NCBI GenBank assembly: GCA_910586225.1
Contig: CAJUIL010000002.1
Span: 124,001 to 188,000, forward strand
Source: an uncultured Eubacterium sp.
GTDB lineage: Bacteria > Bacillota > Clostridia > Lachnospirales > Lachnospiraceae
DNA: 64,000 nt
Direction of reading: 5' to 3'
The notes beneath the pieces are model-generated. The model was not told the origin of the DNA. It saw only the letters and a program-made list of their open reading frames with translations, and did no database searches. Shown here piece by piece: positions 7,206 through 15,164 of the stretch. Every line of letters begins with the position of its first letter. Positions within the stretch are counted from its first letter, which is position 1. A program made the translations under genes and the position numbers.

Positions 7206-9500
7206 ATGGAAATTATAGAACAAACAAACCGGACGATCCTGTTTGATGTCGTAAATCCGGAAGTGTTTAATATGTTCAATATTATGTCGGACGTGGACGA
7301 AAATTCAAGAAGCCTTACAGACGAAAAGGTGGCGGAGATCAACCAGGCGCTTCTTGTAAAAAATTTTGATGATTTTTTAAAAAAGTTTCAGCCGACGATC
7401 TACAGCTATTTTGACCAGGAGCGGGGAATGGTATACGAATTGACGAAGCCGGCTGGGATACCGGATCCGCTCGTAAAAAAGATCGTGATCGACCGCAGCA
7501 ATACGTTTTTGAAAATGTTTATTTCCATTATGGACAGCAAGAAAGCATCCGGAGCAACAAATGCGTCTTTTAATTACGAGAAGGTGACCGAGATGCTGGC
7601 ACCGCACCGGACGCTGAAAGAAATTAAAAAGCTGAAAAAAGATATTTCTTATCTGGAAAATAAAAACGCGGAGTTTGAAAGTGATTCCCCGGCTAAGCAG
7701 GATGCAGTGTTAAAGCTTAAGTCCAAGCTGGACCGGACGAAAAAGTACTATAATGAAACAGCTTCCCAGCTGACGCTGATGCTTGGAATGATCAAGGACA
7801 ACTTGGATACGGCAGTACGGGCGTCGCAAAAGGGTATTACAGAATTTAACCCAGCCCTTCCAGTGTTTAACGAAAAGGCAGAGATCATTGCGCTTTCGGT
7901 ATCGGATCAGCCAGCAGGGCTTTTGACGGATAAGGGTGAAAAGAAGGAAAGCACCGCGCTTGCGAAAGCAGGAAAGGCAGAGCTGGCGACTGCATCCGGT
8001 GCGCCGAAAAAGGAAAAGATCAGCTATAAGGATCTATCCATATCAGTGATCGAGGAGCAGTATAACGATACGATGCGGGAGCTGTACCATTCAGTCGGGC
8101 AGGAATATGATGAGGAAGCTGCGGCATCTTCGCTTTCCAAAGAGCTGATCGTTGCAGCGTTTACCGATAAGATGCCGGATCAGCTGGTAGCGATGGATAT
8201 TAACGACAAGGTAGAGCTTTATAATAAATATTCCGCGATCAACACAGGCTGGCAGAAGGCGTTTATCCGTACTGCAAAGCTGCTGATAGAAAAAATATTG
8301 AGCGTAAAGGCATTTTTTGACCAGTACCAGCCAAAATCTCCGATGATGCGGCCGTCGCTTTTGATCGTAAACGCGAGCATGGACGAGATTCTGGAGGAAA
8401 AGAATCTGGAGAATCTGAAAAAGTATTTGGAAACGGTCAATAACAAGTCGGATTACAGTAATACGATCTGGTTTGGTATCGTTCCAAATATTGAATATTC
8501 CGAGGACCGGGAAATTGAGCTGGATGAAGAAACGATGCGCCAGTTTGGTTATACCGGGGATATGGATACCGGGGTAACGCTCGTGCCTACGCCGGTTTCG
8601 GATCTGCAGTTTTTGCTGGATGCGATCAAGGAGTATCGGATTCAGGTATTTTTCTCCTTTGAAGCGAGCGAGGATACAACGTTCTTAAAGCTCGCGACGC
8701 ACGGTATGGATCAGTATATGGAAAATACGGAAGAACTGGAAAACTCGGATTACAGCCGCTACGCGATCCCTTGCCTGCCGAATTTTACAGTAATACCAAG
8801 TAATAAATCCCGTGTAGTCCTTGGTTCAAAGGCAATCCGCAATCCGGACGGCACACTGGAGTTTTCCAAAGACCGGGACGATTTTATGAAGTTTTGGATT
8901 TATGGCGTTTATATCGGCGCAGCTTATGTGGCTGCTGGGATTGTTGCGGCTTACCAATGCCCGAATTTCTTATCATCTAAATTTGCCGGTAAAGTAAAGA
9001 AGGAGTATCCGGGCGTACGGTTTGACATTGAAGCCGGAGACAACGCACTGACTGTAACGACGACGATGCCAAAGGAAATCGCAGGTTATACGGCGGATAC
9101 AAAGAGCGTGATCAACGAGCATAAATACGGATTTGTATTTTCGTCTGATAAAAATCAGCTGAATGGAAATTCGATCAACTTGATCACCGTATATAAGTCG
9201 CGCTGTATGAACGAAAGCAAAAACGGAGGTTTTGAAAGCATCTTCCGTGAAACGACCAGGACTTATCTGTACCGGATGATCGGCGCAATGACGAGCGACT
9301 ATAAGAAGGACCGCATTGACCGTATCTTTGAATCTGGCGGAAAGGTAAAGGAGTGGCAGCTTTCTCCAAATTACGCAAATTCGATCTTGCGGGAAGGCGA
9401 TGGTATTGAAAAAGGTGACTGCAACGATACCACCTATAATATAGAGATTAATTTTGCCGGAGTTTCCGAAAATATGGAACTTCAGATCAATACGGATTAA
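7206..9500 (+). CDS. Contractile sheath-like protein (TssB/TssC-type, long form)
   Basis: A 764-residue cytoplasmic protein, first gene of the injection cluster. Residues about 15-190 are helical and Lys/Glu-rich with a coiled-coil (roughly 140-185). A charged low-complexity linker (about 235-275) leads to a second part with FIRTAKLLIEKILSVKAFFDQ and GIVPNIEY. Then YSRYAIPCLPNFTVIPS and FMKFWIYGVYIGAAYVAAGIVAAYQ resemble the handshake/domain core of sheath proteins, and the last strand YNIEINFAGVSENMELQI resembles sheath C-termini. TssC is near 500 and TssB near 165 residues, so the length would suit a TssB-TssC fusion or insertion. The Hcp-like tube gene directly downstream supports a sheath role. 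Identification is by motif resemblance and synteny only. Confidence 0.6.
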   Translation: MEIIEQTNRTILFDVVNPEVFNMFNIMSDVDENSRSLTDEKVAEINQALLVKNFDDFLKKFQPTIYSYFDQERGMVYELTKPAGIPDPLVKKIVIDRSNTFLKMFISIMDSKKASGATNASFNYEKVTEMLAPHRTLKEIKKLKKDISYLENKNAEFESDSPAKQDAVLKLKSKLDRTKKYYNETASQLTLMLGMIKDNLDTAVRASQKGITEFNPALPVFNEKAEIIALSVSDQPAGLLTDKGEKKESTALAKAGKAELATASGAPKKEKISYKDLSISVIEEQYNDTMRELYHSVGQEYDEEAAASSLSKELIVAAFTDKMPDQLVAMDINDKVELYNKYSAINTGWQKAFIRTAKLLIEKILSVKAFFDQYQPKSPMMRPSLLIVNASMDEILEEKNLENLKKYLETVNNKSDYSNTIWFGIVPNIEYSEDREIELDEETMRQFGYTGDMDTGVTLVPTPVSDLQFLLDAIKEYRIQVFFSFEASEDTTFLKLATHGMDQYMENTEELENSDYSRYAIPCLPNFTVIPSNKSRVVLGSKAIRNPDGTLEFSKDRDDFMKFWIYGVYIGAAYVAAGIVAAYQCPNFLSSKFAGKVKKEYPGVRFDIEAGDNALTVTTTMPKEIAGYTADTKSVINEHKYGFVFSSDKNQLNGNSINLITVYKSRCMNESKNGGFESIFRETTRTYLYRMIGAMTSDYKKDRIDRIFESGGKVKEWQLSPNYANSILREGDGIEKGDCNDTTYNIEINFAGVSENMELQINTD

Positions 9501-9624
9501 TGGGCGGGTGTTTTTCGTCTGTTAATAAAACCGGCCGTTTGGACGGGATTGTGTCTGAAAGCGAAAAGCATATAGTCCGGACTGCCGCATAGAAGCACAG
9601 AAATAAAAAAAGGAGGTTTTATTT

Positions 9625-10020
9625 ATGGCGTACAAAATTGTAATTGCCGATGTAACTGAGCTGAGCGAGGAGATCATTGACGTTTCCTTCAGTTCTAAAA
9701 TTCCGGAAGATTCTTTTGCAAGATCTTCTGACATTGAAGCAGAGCTGGTCATCCATGGCAAGGTTTCTTTTGATGCGGACAAGCTGTTTATGCGCGACGC
9801 AGCAAAGAGCATGGCAACTTGGGCACTGGTGAAGCCGGAAAGCGCAGATGCGTATAAGAAGGTAACTGTAGAGTACCAGCACGCGACAGCACCAAGAAAA
9901 TATGAATTTTCTCATGCGTTTGTAGTAGCATATGATGAGAAGTTCACAAAGACAGACGGTGAATTTGTCCTTGTTGTAAAACAGAAGAAGGACAGAATTG
10001 ACGGCGTAGTGATTGAATAA
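9625..10020 (+). CDS. Hcp-like (TssD) tube protein
   Basis: A 131-residue beta-rich protein, the right size for a T6SS/phage tail-tube subunit. It opens with MAYKIVIADVTELSEEIIDVSFSS-type strands, includes SSDIEAELVIHGKV and a central helix (KLFMRDAAKSMATWAL), and ends with paired strands YEFSHAFVVAYDEKF and GEFVLVVKQKKDRIDGVVIE, the Hcp layout. AAGGAGG with optimal spacing predicts high translation. The gene is 124 bases after the sheath gene and is followed by a strong stem-loop. Tube proteins stack as hexamers inside the sheath and can carry cargo. Confidence 0.7.
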   Translation: MAYKIVIADVTELSEEIIDVSFSSKIPEDSFARSSDIEAELVIHGKVSFDADKLFMRDAAKSMATWALVKPESADAYKKVTVEYQHATAPRKYEFSHAFVVAYDEKFTKTDGEFVLVVKQKKDRIDGVVIE

Positions 10021-10027
10021 TGCAAAA

Positions 10028-10059
10028 AGAAAGGCGTACAGGCAGATGTGCGCCTTTCT
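10028..10059 (+). promoter_or_regulatory. Strong stem-loop between tube gene and downstream genes
   Basis: AGAAAGGCG (10028-10036) pairs with CGCCTTTCT (10051-10059), extended by four more pairs including one G-U to a 13-bp stem with a 6-base loop. No U-tract follows, so it is more likely a processing/stabilising hairpin or leaky attenuator than a full terminator. It would raise sheath-tube mRNA over the signalling and baseplate genes. Confidence 0.65.
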
Positions 10060-10144
10060 GAAAATAGGTAACGAGCTGTTAAGGCGCGTCTGTCCGGGAG
10101 CTGCTCCGGGCATACGGTAACAACTATGTAAATCGGGAGTGCCT

Positions 10145-10729
10145 ATGAAGATCAATAAAATAGCCTGCAGATGTATCCTGGCGTGTATGTTCGCCTTTCT
10201 GATGATCCAGATCTATTATTTATCTGAATCTGTTCTGCCTCTGTCAGAGGGGAAATCATGGAGAAATCTTGCCTGCCTGTTTCTGATACAGTCTGTATGC
10301 TTTGCAGTCTGTATTTTTGCGGTTTTTGCGGTATGGATCGCCGAGCGGATGAAAAAGGACCGGACATCGCCTTTTGAAGCGCTGCTTTTGGTAACCGCGG
10401 AAGGTAAATTAAAAAAAGAGATACTGCTCTGGGATCAGCAATCCTTTTTAGTGGCGGGAGCCAAAAACGGAAAGGATATTTTTATAGAGACTGTCCATGA
10501 TCCGGATTCTGACAGGCATTTGTACGGCGTGTGCAATCTGGTCGGCGGAAGCTGGTATTTGGAGGTGCTCTCGCAAAGTCGGCCTATTGGTATAAAGCGG
10601 GGGCCGGACAACGTAATTTATCGGCTCAGAGAGGGCAACCTTTATAAGCTGACGGCAGCTGACGTTATTTATGCGGATACGTGTAAAATTATTATAAAAG
10701 AAAAAAGGTTAACAAATCGGATTGACTGA
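10145..10729 (+). CDS. Membrane protein with cytoplasmic FHA-like domain (divergent)
   Basis: A 194-residue protein with two hydrophobic segments (about 5-25 and 43-66), then a soluble domain. The soluble part (LLLVTAEGKLKKEILLWDQQ, SFLVAGAKNGKDIFIE, then WYLEVLSQSRPIGIKRG and a closing IYADTCKIIIKEK) has the strand rhythm of an FHA domain but lacks the Gly-Arg and Ser-x-x-His phosphothreonine-binding residues. It may anchor the injection apparatus or its signalling proteins to the membrane. ATG 10145 is chosen with CGGGAG six bases upstream; a GTG at 10139 is possible. Confidence 0.5.
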   Translation: MKINKIACRCILACMFAFLMIQIYYLSESVLPLSEGKSWRNLACLFLIQSVCFAVCIFAVFAVWIAERMKKDRTSPFEALLLVTAEGKLKKEILLWDQQSFLVAGAKNGKDIFIETVHDPDSDRHLYGVCNLVGGSWYLEVLSQSRPIGIKRGPDNVIYRLREGNLYKLTAADVIYADTCKIIIKEKRLTNRID

Positions 10730-10764
10730 AATGTTACAGCAAAAGAATATCTGGAGGGAACAAA

Positions 10765-11298
10765 ATGGGTCTGATTCGCTGTGAAAACGGCCATTTATTC
10801 AGTGAGAAAAAGTATGGAAGCGTATGTCCGTACTGCAATACCGCCGTACATAAAAACAGCAACAAAGAGGAGGATCCTCTTGGAAAATACAGTGATGTCG
10901 TATATCTGAATGATCTGGAGGTGCTAAAGCCGGTGACTGGATGGCTCGTTTGTCTGGAAGGGCCGTCGCGCGGCAGGGATTACCGGATTATACCGGAAAA
11001 GAATTTTATTGGGCGTGCCGGAGATATGGAGATACGGATCATCGGCGACCCGACGGTCAGCCAGAGAAACCATGCGATCATTGTTTATGATCCGGAAAAA
11101 AACAGGACGATGCTTTTGCCGGGGGATTCACAGGGGCTTGTTTATATCTTGGACGATGAGGACAACTGGGATGCGGTTTATGAGCCGCGGATGCTCGAAG
11201 CAGGCGACCGGATGAAGGTAGGACAGAGCGTGTTTATCTTTGTTCCTTTATGCGGGGAAAATGACGGATTTGTATTTAATTGGAAAGAGAATGAGTAG
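10765..11298 (+). CDS. FHA-domain protein with N-terminal zinc ribbon
   Basis: A 177-residue protein. Residues about 5-25 hold a rubredoxin-like zinc ribbon: Cys6 with an adjacent His9, then Cys-Pro-Tyr-Cys. After a short linker, an FHA domain (about 58-170) shows FIGRAG and VSQRNHAII, preserving the Gly-Arg and the Ser-x-x-x-His-type residues used to bind phosphothreonine peptides. In T6SS clusters Fha proteins form part of a threonine-phosphorylation switch with a kinase and a PP2C phosphatase. Here PP2C-like genes follow at once, but no Ser/Thr kinase is visible in the window. GGAGGG lies upstream of the ATG. Confidence 0.85.
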   Translation: MGLIRCENGHLFSEKKYGSVCPYCNTAVHKNSNKEEDPLGKYSDVVYLNDLEVLKPVTGWLVCLEGPSRGRDYRIIPEKNFIGRAGDMEIRIIGDPTVSQRNHAIIVYDPEKNRTMLLPGDSQGLVYILDDEDNWDAVYEPRMLEAGDRMKVGQSVFIFVPLCGENDGFVFNWKENE

Positions 11299-11300
11299 AC

Positions 11301-11909
11301 GTGCAGGAAGCGTATAAGATCGGAAATGCCCAGTCCATAGGCTCCTGTCAGATACAGAGCAGCTATTTTGCGTCATGCTGCAATGGCAGAGGATGTCTGA
11401 GCGTGCTTGCAGATGGAACCGCGGATCATATCAACGGCAGAAGATGTGCCATTCTTGCGGCAGAGGCAAGTATGCGGCAATATTGGCATATGCCGGAGAA
11501 CATGGAGGTTCCGGCTTTTTTTGATTCGGTTGCTGCAAAGGTTTTACGGGATATGCGGGAAATTATTTTTCTTGGAAGAACGCCTTATTTGTCACTGAGC
11601 CTTTTATGGGTGCGGGAGAGGGAGCTGCATTATTATTCCGTAGGGAGCAATCAGATTTTTTTATATAACGGCATGGATTATCAGTTGATGAAGCGCGGCT
11701 TTGACACGGTGGCATTTGAAAAGGGCATGACGGCAGGGCTTGTATCCTGCGGCGTGTGGGAAGCCTTAAATGAAAAGGAAATGGTTTCTTATCTGATGAA
11801 AAAGGAGCATCCGTATGATAAGGCGCAGCATATGATTGCGGGTGTCAGGGAAAAAAATAAAAAAGCGGCAAAAACAGCGGCCGTTGTATTAGTTGAGGGG
11901 TGTTTATGA
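11301..11909 (+). CDS. PP2C-type phosphatase-like protein, compact
   Basis: A 202-residue protein resembling a shortened PP2C/SpoIIE-type fold: SVLADGTADHINGRRCAILAAE matches the core metal-binding Asp-Gly motif (Asp38-Gly39), YLSLSLLWVRERELHYYSVGSNQIFLY matches the central strand-turn (the usual GDS/GNS turn reads GSN), and a C-terminal segment KAAKTAAVVLVE replaces the last Asp-containing strand. Only part of the metal ligands remain, so activity is doubtful; it may be a regulatory pseudophosphatase. The start is GTG, two bases after the FHA gene stop; its stop overlaps the next start as ATGA. Confidence 0.6.
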   Translation: MQEAYKIGNAQSIGSCQIQSSYFASCCNGRGCLSVLADGTADHINGRRCAILAAEASMRQYWHMPENMEVPAFFDSVAAKVLRDMREIIFLGRTPYLSLSLLWVRERELHYYSVGSNQIFLYNGMDYQLMKRGFDTVAFEKGMTAGLVSCGVWEALNEKEMVSYLMKKEHPYDKAQHMIAGVREKNKKAAKTAAVVLVEGCL

Positions 11910-13858
11910 GAAACTTAAACAGTAAGCTGGTCATGGATTTTATCTCAGAGCAGGGATACGATTCGATTGAAAAAACGTATGTTGCCTATACCCCTTTGGA
12001 AAATTACGTATGTATCGCTGTTGCGGAAAGCTATGACAATGAAACAGAGACAAACAGTGCACAGCTTGCTGTAGAAGCCGTTTTGACGGCTTTTGAAAAA
12101 AAACCTTCCATGAAGCGTTTGCGGGAATATATCCGCTACGCCAATGAACAGATTTTGATGCACAGTACGCGCAGCCAGCTAAAAGTAAGCCTTACGGTGC
12201 TTGTGTCGGATTATACGAGAATGCGCTATGCATATGTGGGTAATACAAGACTGTTTATTTTATACGAAAATCTGTTTACGCATATCAGCAAAACACAGAC
12301 GAAATATGAGCAGCTGCTTGCAGATGATGCGCAGGAGGAGCCAGACAGGGAAGAAATCCATAATTTAACCGAATATTTAGGAAGAGAAAAACGCGTCAAG
12401 CCGTTTGTTTCTAAAATGACAGATCTGACGGAGGGTTCTACGATCTTGTTTGCGACAAGCAATCTTTGGGGCCGTTTATCGGAGATAGAAATACTTGACG
12501 CTTATGAATATACAAACACAGGCAGGGAATTTTTGGAGATCCTGCAGGAGCTTCTGCTGAGTCTTCAGGAGGAGCATGACCAACGGATGGGCAGCTTTAC
12601 AGCTGCATTCCTTTATATAGAAAAAACATTCAAAGAGGACGTTCAGAAAAAGAAAAAGAAGAAACGGATGTTTTGGATGATCATTATTATTTTGGCGGTC
12701 ATTTTTTTGACTTTCCTTGTGGTCATTCTTTGTATTCGTGCACTGGATCGGAGAAAAATATCTGAGATTGAAAAGCTGGACCAGCGGGGCGTCCGATATC
12801 TGGAATATGAAAATTATGACAAGGCGCTTACAGAATATGAGCAGGCGTCCAAGCTGGCTGAAGGGCTGAGCCTGAATAACTGGCAGTATATTGAAAAAAA
12901 GCGGGAGCTTTCAGATACGGTTTCGGATCGGGAAGCGATTTTGATCTTATATCAGGAAGCCGAAGCAGCGTTTGCAGGCGGCGAATATACCCAGGCCAAA
13001 AAGCTGTATGCGCAGATTCAAAAAGAAGCGAAATATCAGGATTTTGATGCGCTTTGTGTTAACGCGGAAAAAAAGCTGGAGGAAATTACGGCCCGGCTAC
13101 AGATATTACAATATATTTCGCTGGGTGATATGTATCAGTCTACAGAGGACTATGACGAAGCGTTGTTTCAGTACAATCGGGCGCTCAATGAGCTGACAAA
13201 GCTGATTGATCTGGAGCTGCAGGGGGATGTGCAGGCGAAAATATTTGCCATTCGCCAGAAGCAGAAAGAAAACAGCCAGGCGCAGGAAGCAGCAGCGCAG
13301 GAAGCCGCTCAGAAACAGGAAGAAGAGGAAGCCGCGCAAAAGGCAGCGGCGGCAGACCGGGCAGTAATTAAGATCAATACATATATTGCAAGCGCGAATG
13401 CAGCACTGGAGGAAGGACGCAGTAAGCGGGCCAGGGAATTGTATAAGCAGGCGCTTGCCCGATACAATAAATTTACCGGGGCCAGTGAAGATGCGGATAA
13501 ACTGTATCAGGATATTACAGCACTTGGACAGGCGATCACCGAGGCCGAAGTGAAGGCGGTTGAGGAAGCAAAGGAGGAGCGTCTGGCACAGGCAGCAAAA
13601 TATGCGATTCAGGCAAAGGAAGCCGCCAGAGCAGGAGAGATAGCGAAGGCAAGAGAGTTATACGACGATGCGTTAGCGATTTATCGGGAATTGAATATCT
13701 GGGATGAGCGGGCGGAAGCTATCTATGACGCGATCGATGAATTGGAGCATGGCGGCTCGCAGGGAGCGGACGGCGCGGGGAATACGGCAGCGGTGCCGGA
13801 TACCGGAGCCGGGGAGCAGGATGCCGGAAAGGGAGCGCTGGAAACTGGGATTGGATAG
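11906..13858 (+). CDS. Membrane-anchored PP2C-like protein with TPR-type extracytoplasmic region
   Basis: A 650-residue protein. Residues about 1-240 form a second PP2C-like domain (ENYVCIAVAESYDNET, YAYVGNTRLFILYENLF, then STILFATSNLWG). A Lys-rich stretch precedes one transmembrane helix (about 255-280). The remainder is helical with TPR-like pairs such as YLEYENYDKALTEYEQA, YTQAKKLYAQIQ and KRARELYKQALARYNKF, separated by an Ala/Gln/Glu coiled-coil (about 460-490), ending in a Gly-rich tail. ATG 11906 overlaps the upstream stop (ATGA), favouring coupling and this start over a GTG at 11900. It could link an intracellular switch to an outside or wall-side scaffold, a membrane-platform candidate in a system lacking TssJLM. 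Confidence 0.6.
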   Translation: MRNLNSKLVMDFISEQGYDSIEKTYVAYTPLENYVCIAVAESYDNETETNSAQLAVEAVLTAFEKKPSMKRLREYIRYANEQILMHSTRSQLKVSLTVLVSDYTRMRYAYVGNTRLFILYENLFTHISKTQTKYEQLLADDAQEEPDREEIHNLTEYLGREKRVKPFVSKMTDLTEGSTILFATSNLWGRLSEIEILDAYEYTNTGREFLEILQELLLSLQEEHDQRMGSFTAAFLYIEKTFKEDVQKKKKKKRMFWMIIIILAVIFLTFLVVILCIRALDRRKISEIEKLDQRGVRYLEYENYDKALTEYEQASKLAEGLSLNNWQYIEKKRELSDTVSDREAILILYQEAEAAFAGGEYTQAKKLYAQIQKEAKYQDFDALCVNAEKKLEEITARLQILQYISLGDMYQSTEDYDEALFQYNRALNELTKLIDLELQGDVQAKIFAIRQKQKENSQAQEAAAQEAAQKQEEEEAAQKAAAADRAVIKINTYIASANAALEEGRSKRARELYKQALARYNKFTGASEDADKLYQDITALGQAITEAEVKAVEEAKEERLAQAAKYAIQAKEAARAGEIAKARELYDDALAIYRELNIWDERAEAIYDAIDELEHGGSQGADGAGNTAAVPDTGAGEQDAGKGALETGIG

Positions 13859-13909
13859 GGATGAGAAGCGGAATACCAGAAAGGGAGCGCCGGAAACTGG
13901 GACTGGATA
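13827..13909 (+). repeat. 31-bp direct repeat across the end of the TPR gene
   Basis: Bases 13827-13857 are repeated at 13879-13909 with two T/C differences, 52 bases apart. The first copy encodes the last residues and stop of the membrane PP2C/TPR protein; the second is in the 66-base gap before the next gene. It looks like a local duplication that may have extended or shortened the protein tail. Confidence 0.8.
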
Positions 13910-13924
13910 AAAGGGGGATTGTGA

Positions 13925-15145
13925 ATGGAATATGGGAAAGAACTGTTAAAATCCAGAATTGCGCAAATTCACGATCCAGTGCAGAAAAGGCTGCTGCAGG
14001 ATGTACTTGTGGATGTGTTTGGGGAGCTGCTTGCATACAGTGAGGAAAGCTTTCAAAATCTGGAACATAAGATTGACAGCGAACGGTGTGATCCCGACGC
14101 GCATTATGCTGTTTATACAGGTGTTTGTAAAAGAGATGGGCTGGACAGTGCAAGCCGCAGCTTGTTTGAGATGGAAATTCAAAGAGAGCAGGAACGTGCG
14201 CCTGGTTATCTGGGAACATTATTTTTCGCGTGTGATCATCTGCAGATTCGAAGCTGTATGGCCGGAACTTACCATGTAAGGGTGGAAACAGATCTTGGAG
14301 AATATGAAACGACAGCTTCTTTATCTTATTGCCGTGATTATTTGGAGGCGGTTTCCCGGCTGTATCAGCAGTTTATGGCAAACAAAAGGCGATGGCATAC
14401 GATCAACTGCCCATATATCTACAAATTTTTGGATATTACAGACAGGGAAGGCGTAGTTCCATGGGATGCGGTCATTTCAAAAGTTGAGATAGATCTGGGG
14501 GAGCTTTCCGAGATTGTAATGGATGATATGGTGCCGGTCTGGAATATTACGGAAGAGATCTGTAAGCCGAAGGTTGAGGTTGCTGTGGCGGGGAATGTCT
14601 CCTATTATGCGCATCATATTCCGCTGGAGGATCTTGATGCAGGGGCTTTGGCCGCACCAGAGGGGGAGGATTTGTTTTCGGTTGTCTTTTCGCAAGATGA
14701 GATGCTTGTGCGTACGGAAAACGAGGCGCACCATCAGCTAAAGCTGGTCAGACTCAGACCGATGCATCCGCAAAAAGACCAAACCGCGCTGGAGTATTCG
14801 CTGCAGACCAACCGGAGAATACTGCGCCACGCAGACCGCCAGGCACTCGGACAGCCACATTATCTGTGGACCAAGGGCGAGGTGGAGCGTATGCTGGGCG
14901 CTTATGAGGTTTTTTCTGAATTTGAGCTGGAGGATATCCGCCCGGATATGCGTGGAGAAGTAGAGGCATTGGATATGAATCCGTTTCTTAGGGTACATTC
15001 TTTTCTTCCACAGAAAAGAAAGATAGCGCTGATCCTTCATGCAAAGAACAGCAGCGATATTTTCCGGTATGAGAAAATGTTTTTTCTGCTGGCGGAGCTG
15101 CAGCTATGTACGGAGGAATACGAGTGGATAGGAATTATGCGGTGA
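13925..15145 (+). CDS. Injection-system structural protein, probable baseplate (406 aa)
   Basis: Unrecognised family. The protein is cytoplasmic with no signal peptide. The first 100 residues are helical; the middle contains a beta-rich stretch (CMAGTYHVRVETDLGEYETTAS) and CPYIYKFLDITDREGVVPWD. The C-terminal third includes MRGEVEALDMNPFLRVHSFLP, which resembles LDVNPYIRFFSIFDP in the next gene, so the two may share a fold. The position between signalling genes and the ATPase, with immediate coupling to the 234-residue gene, suggests a baseplate wedge pair analogous to TssF/TssG. This is inference from order and size. AAGGGGG precedes the ATG. Confidence 0.45.
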   Translation: MEYGKELLKSRIAQIHDPVQKRLLQDVLVDVFGELLAYSEESFQNLEHKIDSERCDPDAHYAVYTGVCKRDGLDSASRSLFEMEIQREQERAPGYLGTLFFACDHLQIRSCMAGTYHVRVETDLGEYETTASLSYCRDYLEAVSRLYQQFMANKRRWHTINCPYIYKFLDITDREGVVPWDAVISKVEIDLGELSEIVMDDMVPVWNITEEICKPKVEVAVAGNVSYYAHHIPLEDLDAGALAAPEGEDLFSVVFSQDEMLVRTENEAHHQLKLVRLRPMHPQKDQTALEYSLQTNRRILRHADRQALGQPHYLWTKGEVERMLGAYEVFSEFELEDIRPDMRGEVEALDMNPFLRVHSFLPQKRKIALILHAKNSSDIFRYEKMFFLLAELQLCTEEYEWIGIMR

Positions 15146-15164
15146 CAAGGAAGGGGATATGGCT

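Noticed and set aside
10060..10130. Second copy of the GTAACAG inverted-repeat element after the tube gene
   Set aside because: GGTAAC occurs twice, but in direct orientation and without the internal stems or terminal repeats.
13704..13910. Separate small gene overlapping the end of the TPR gene
   Set aside because: It is an out-of-frame reading of the coding and duplicated sequence, Arg-rich without an RBS.
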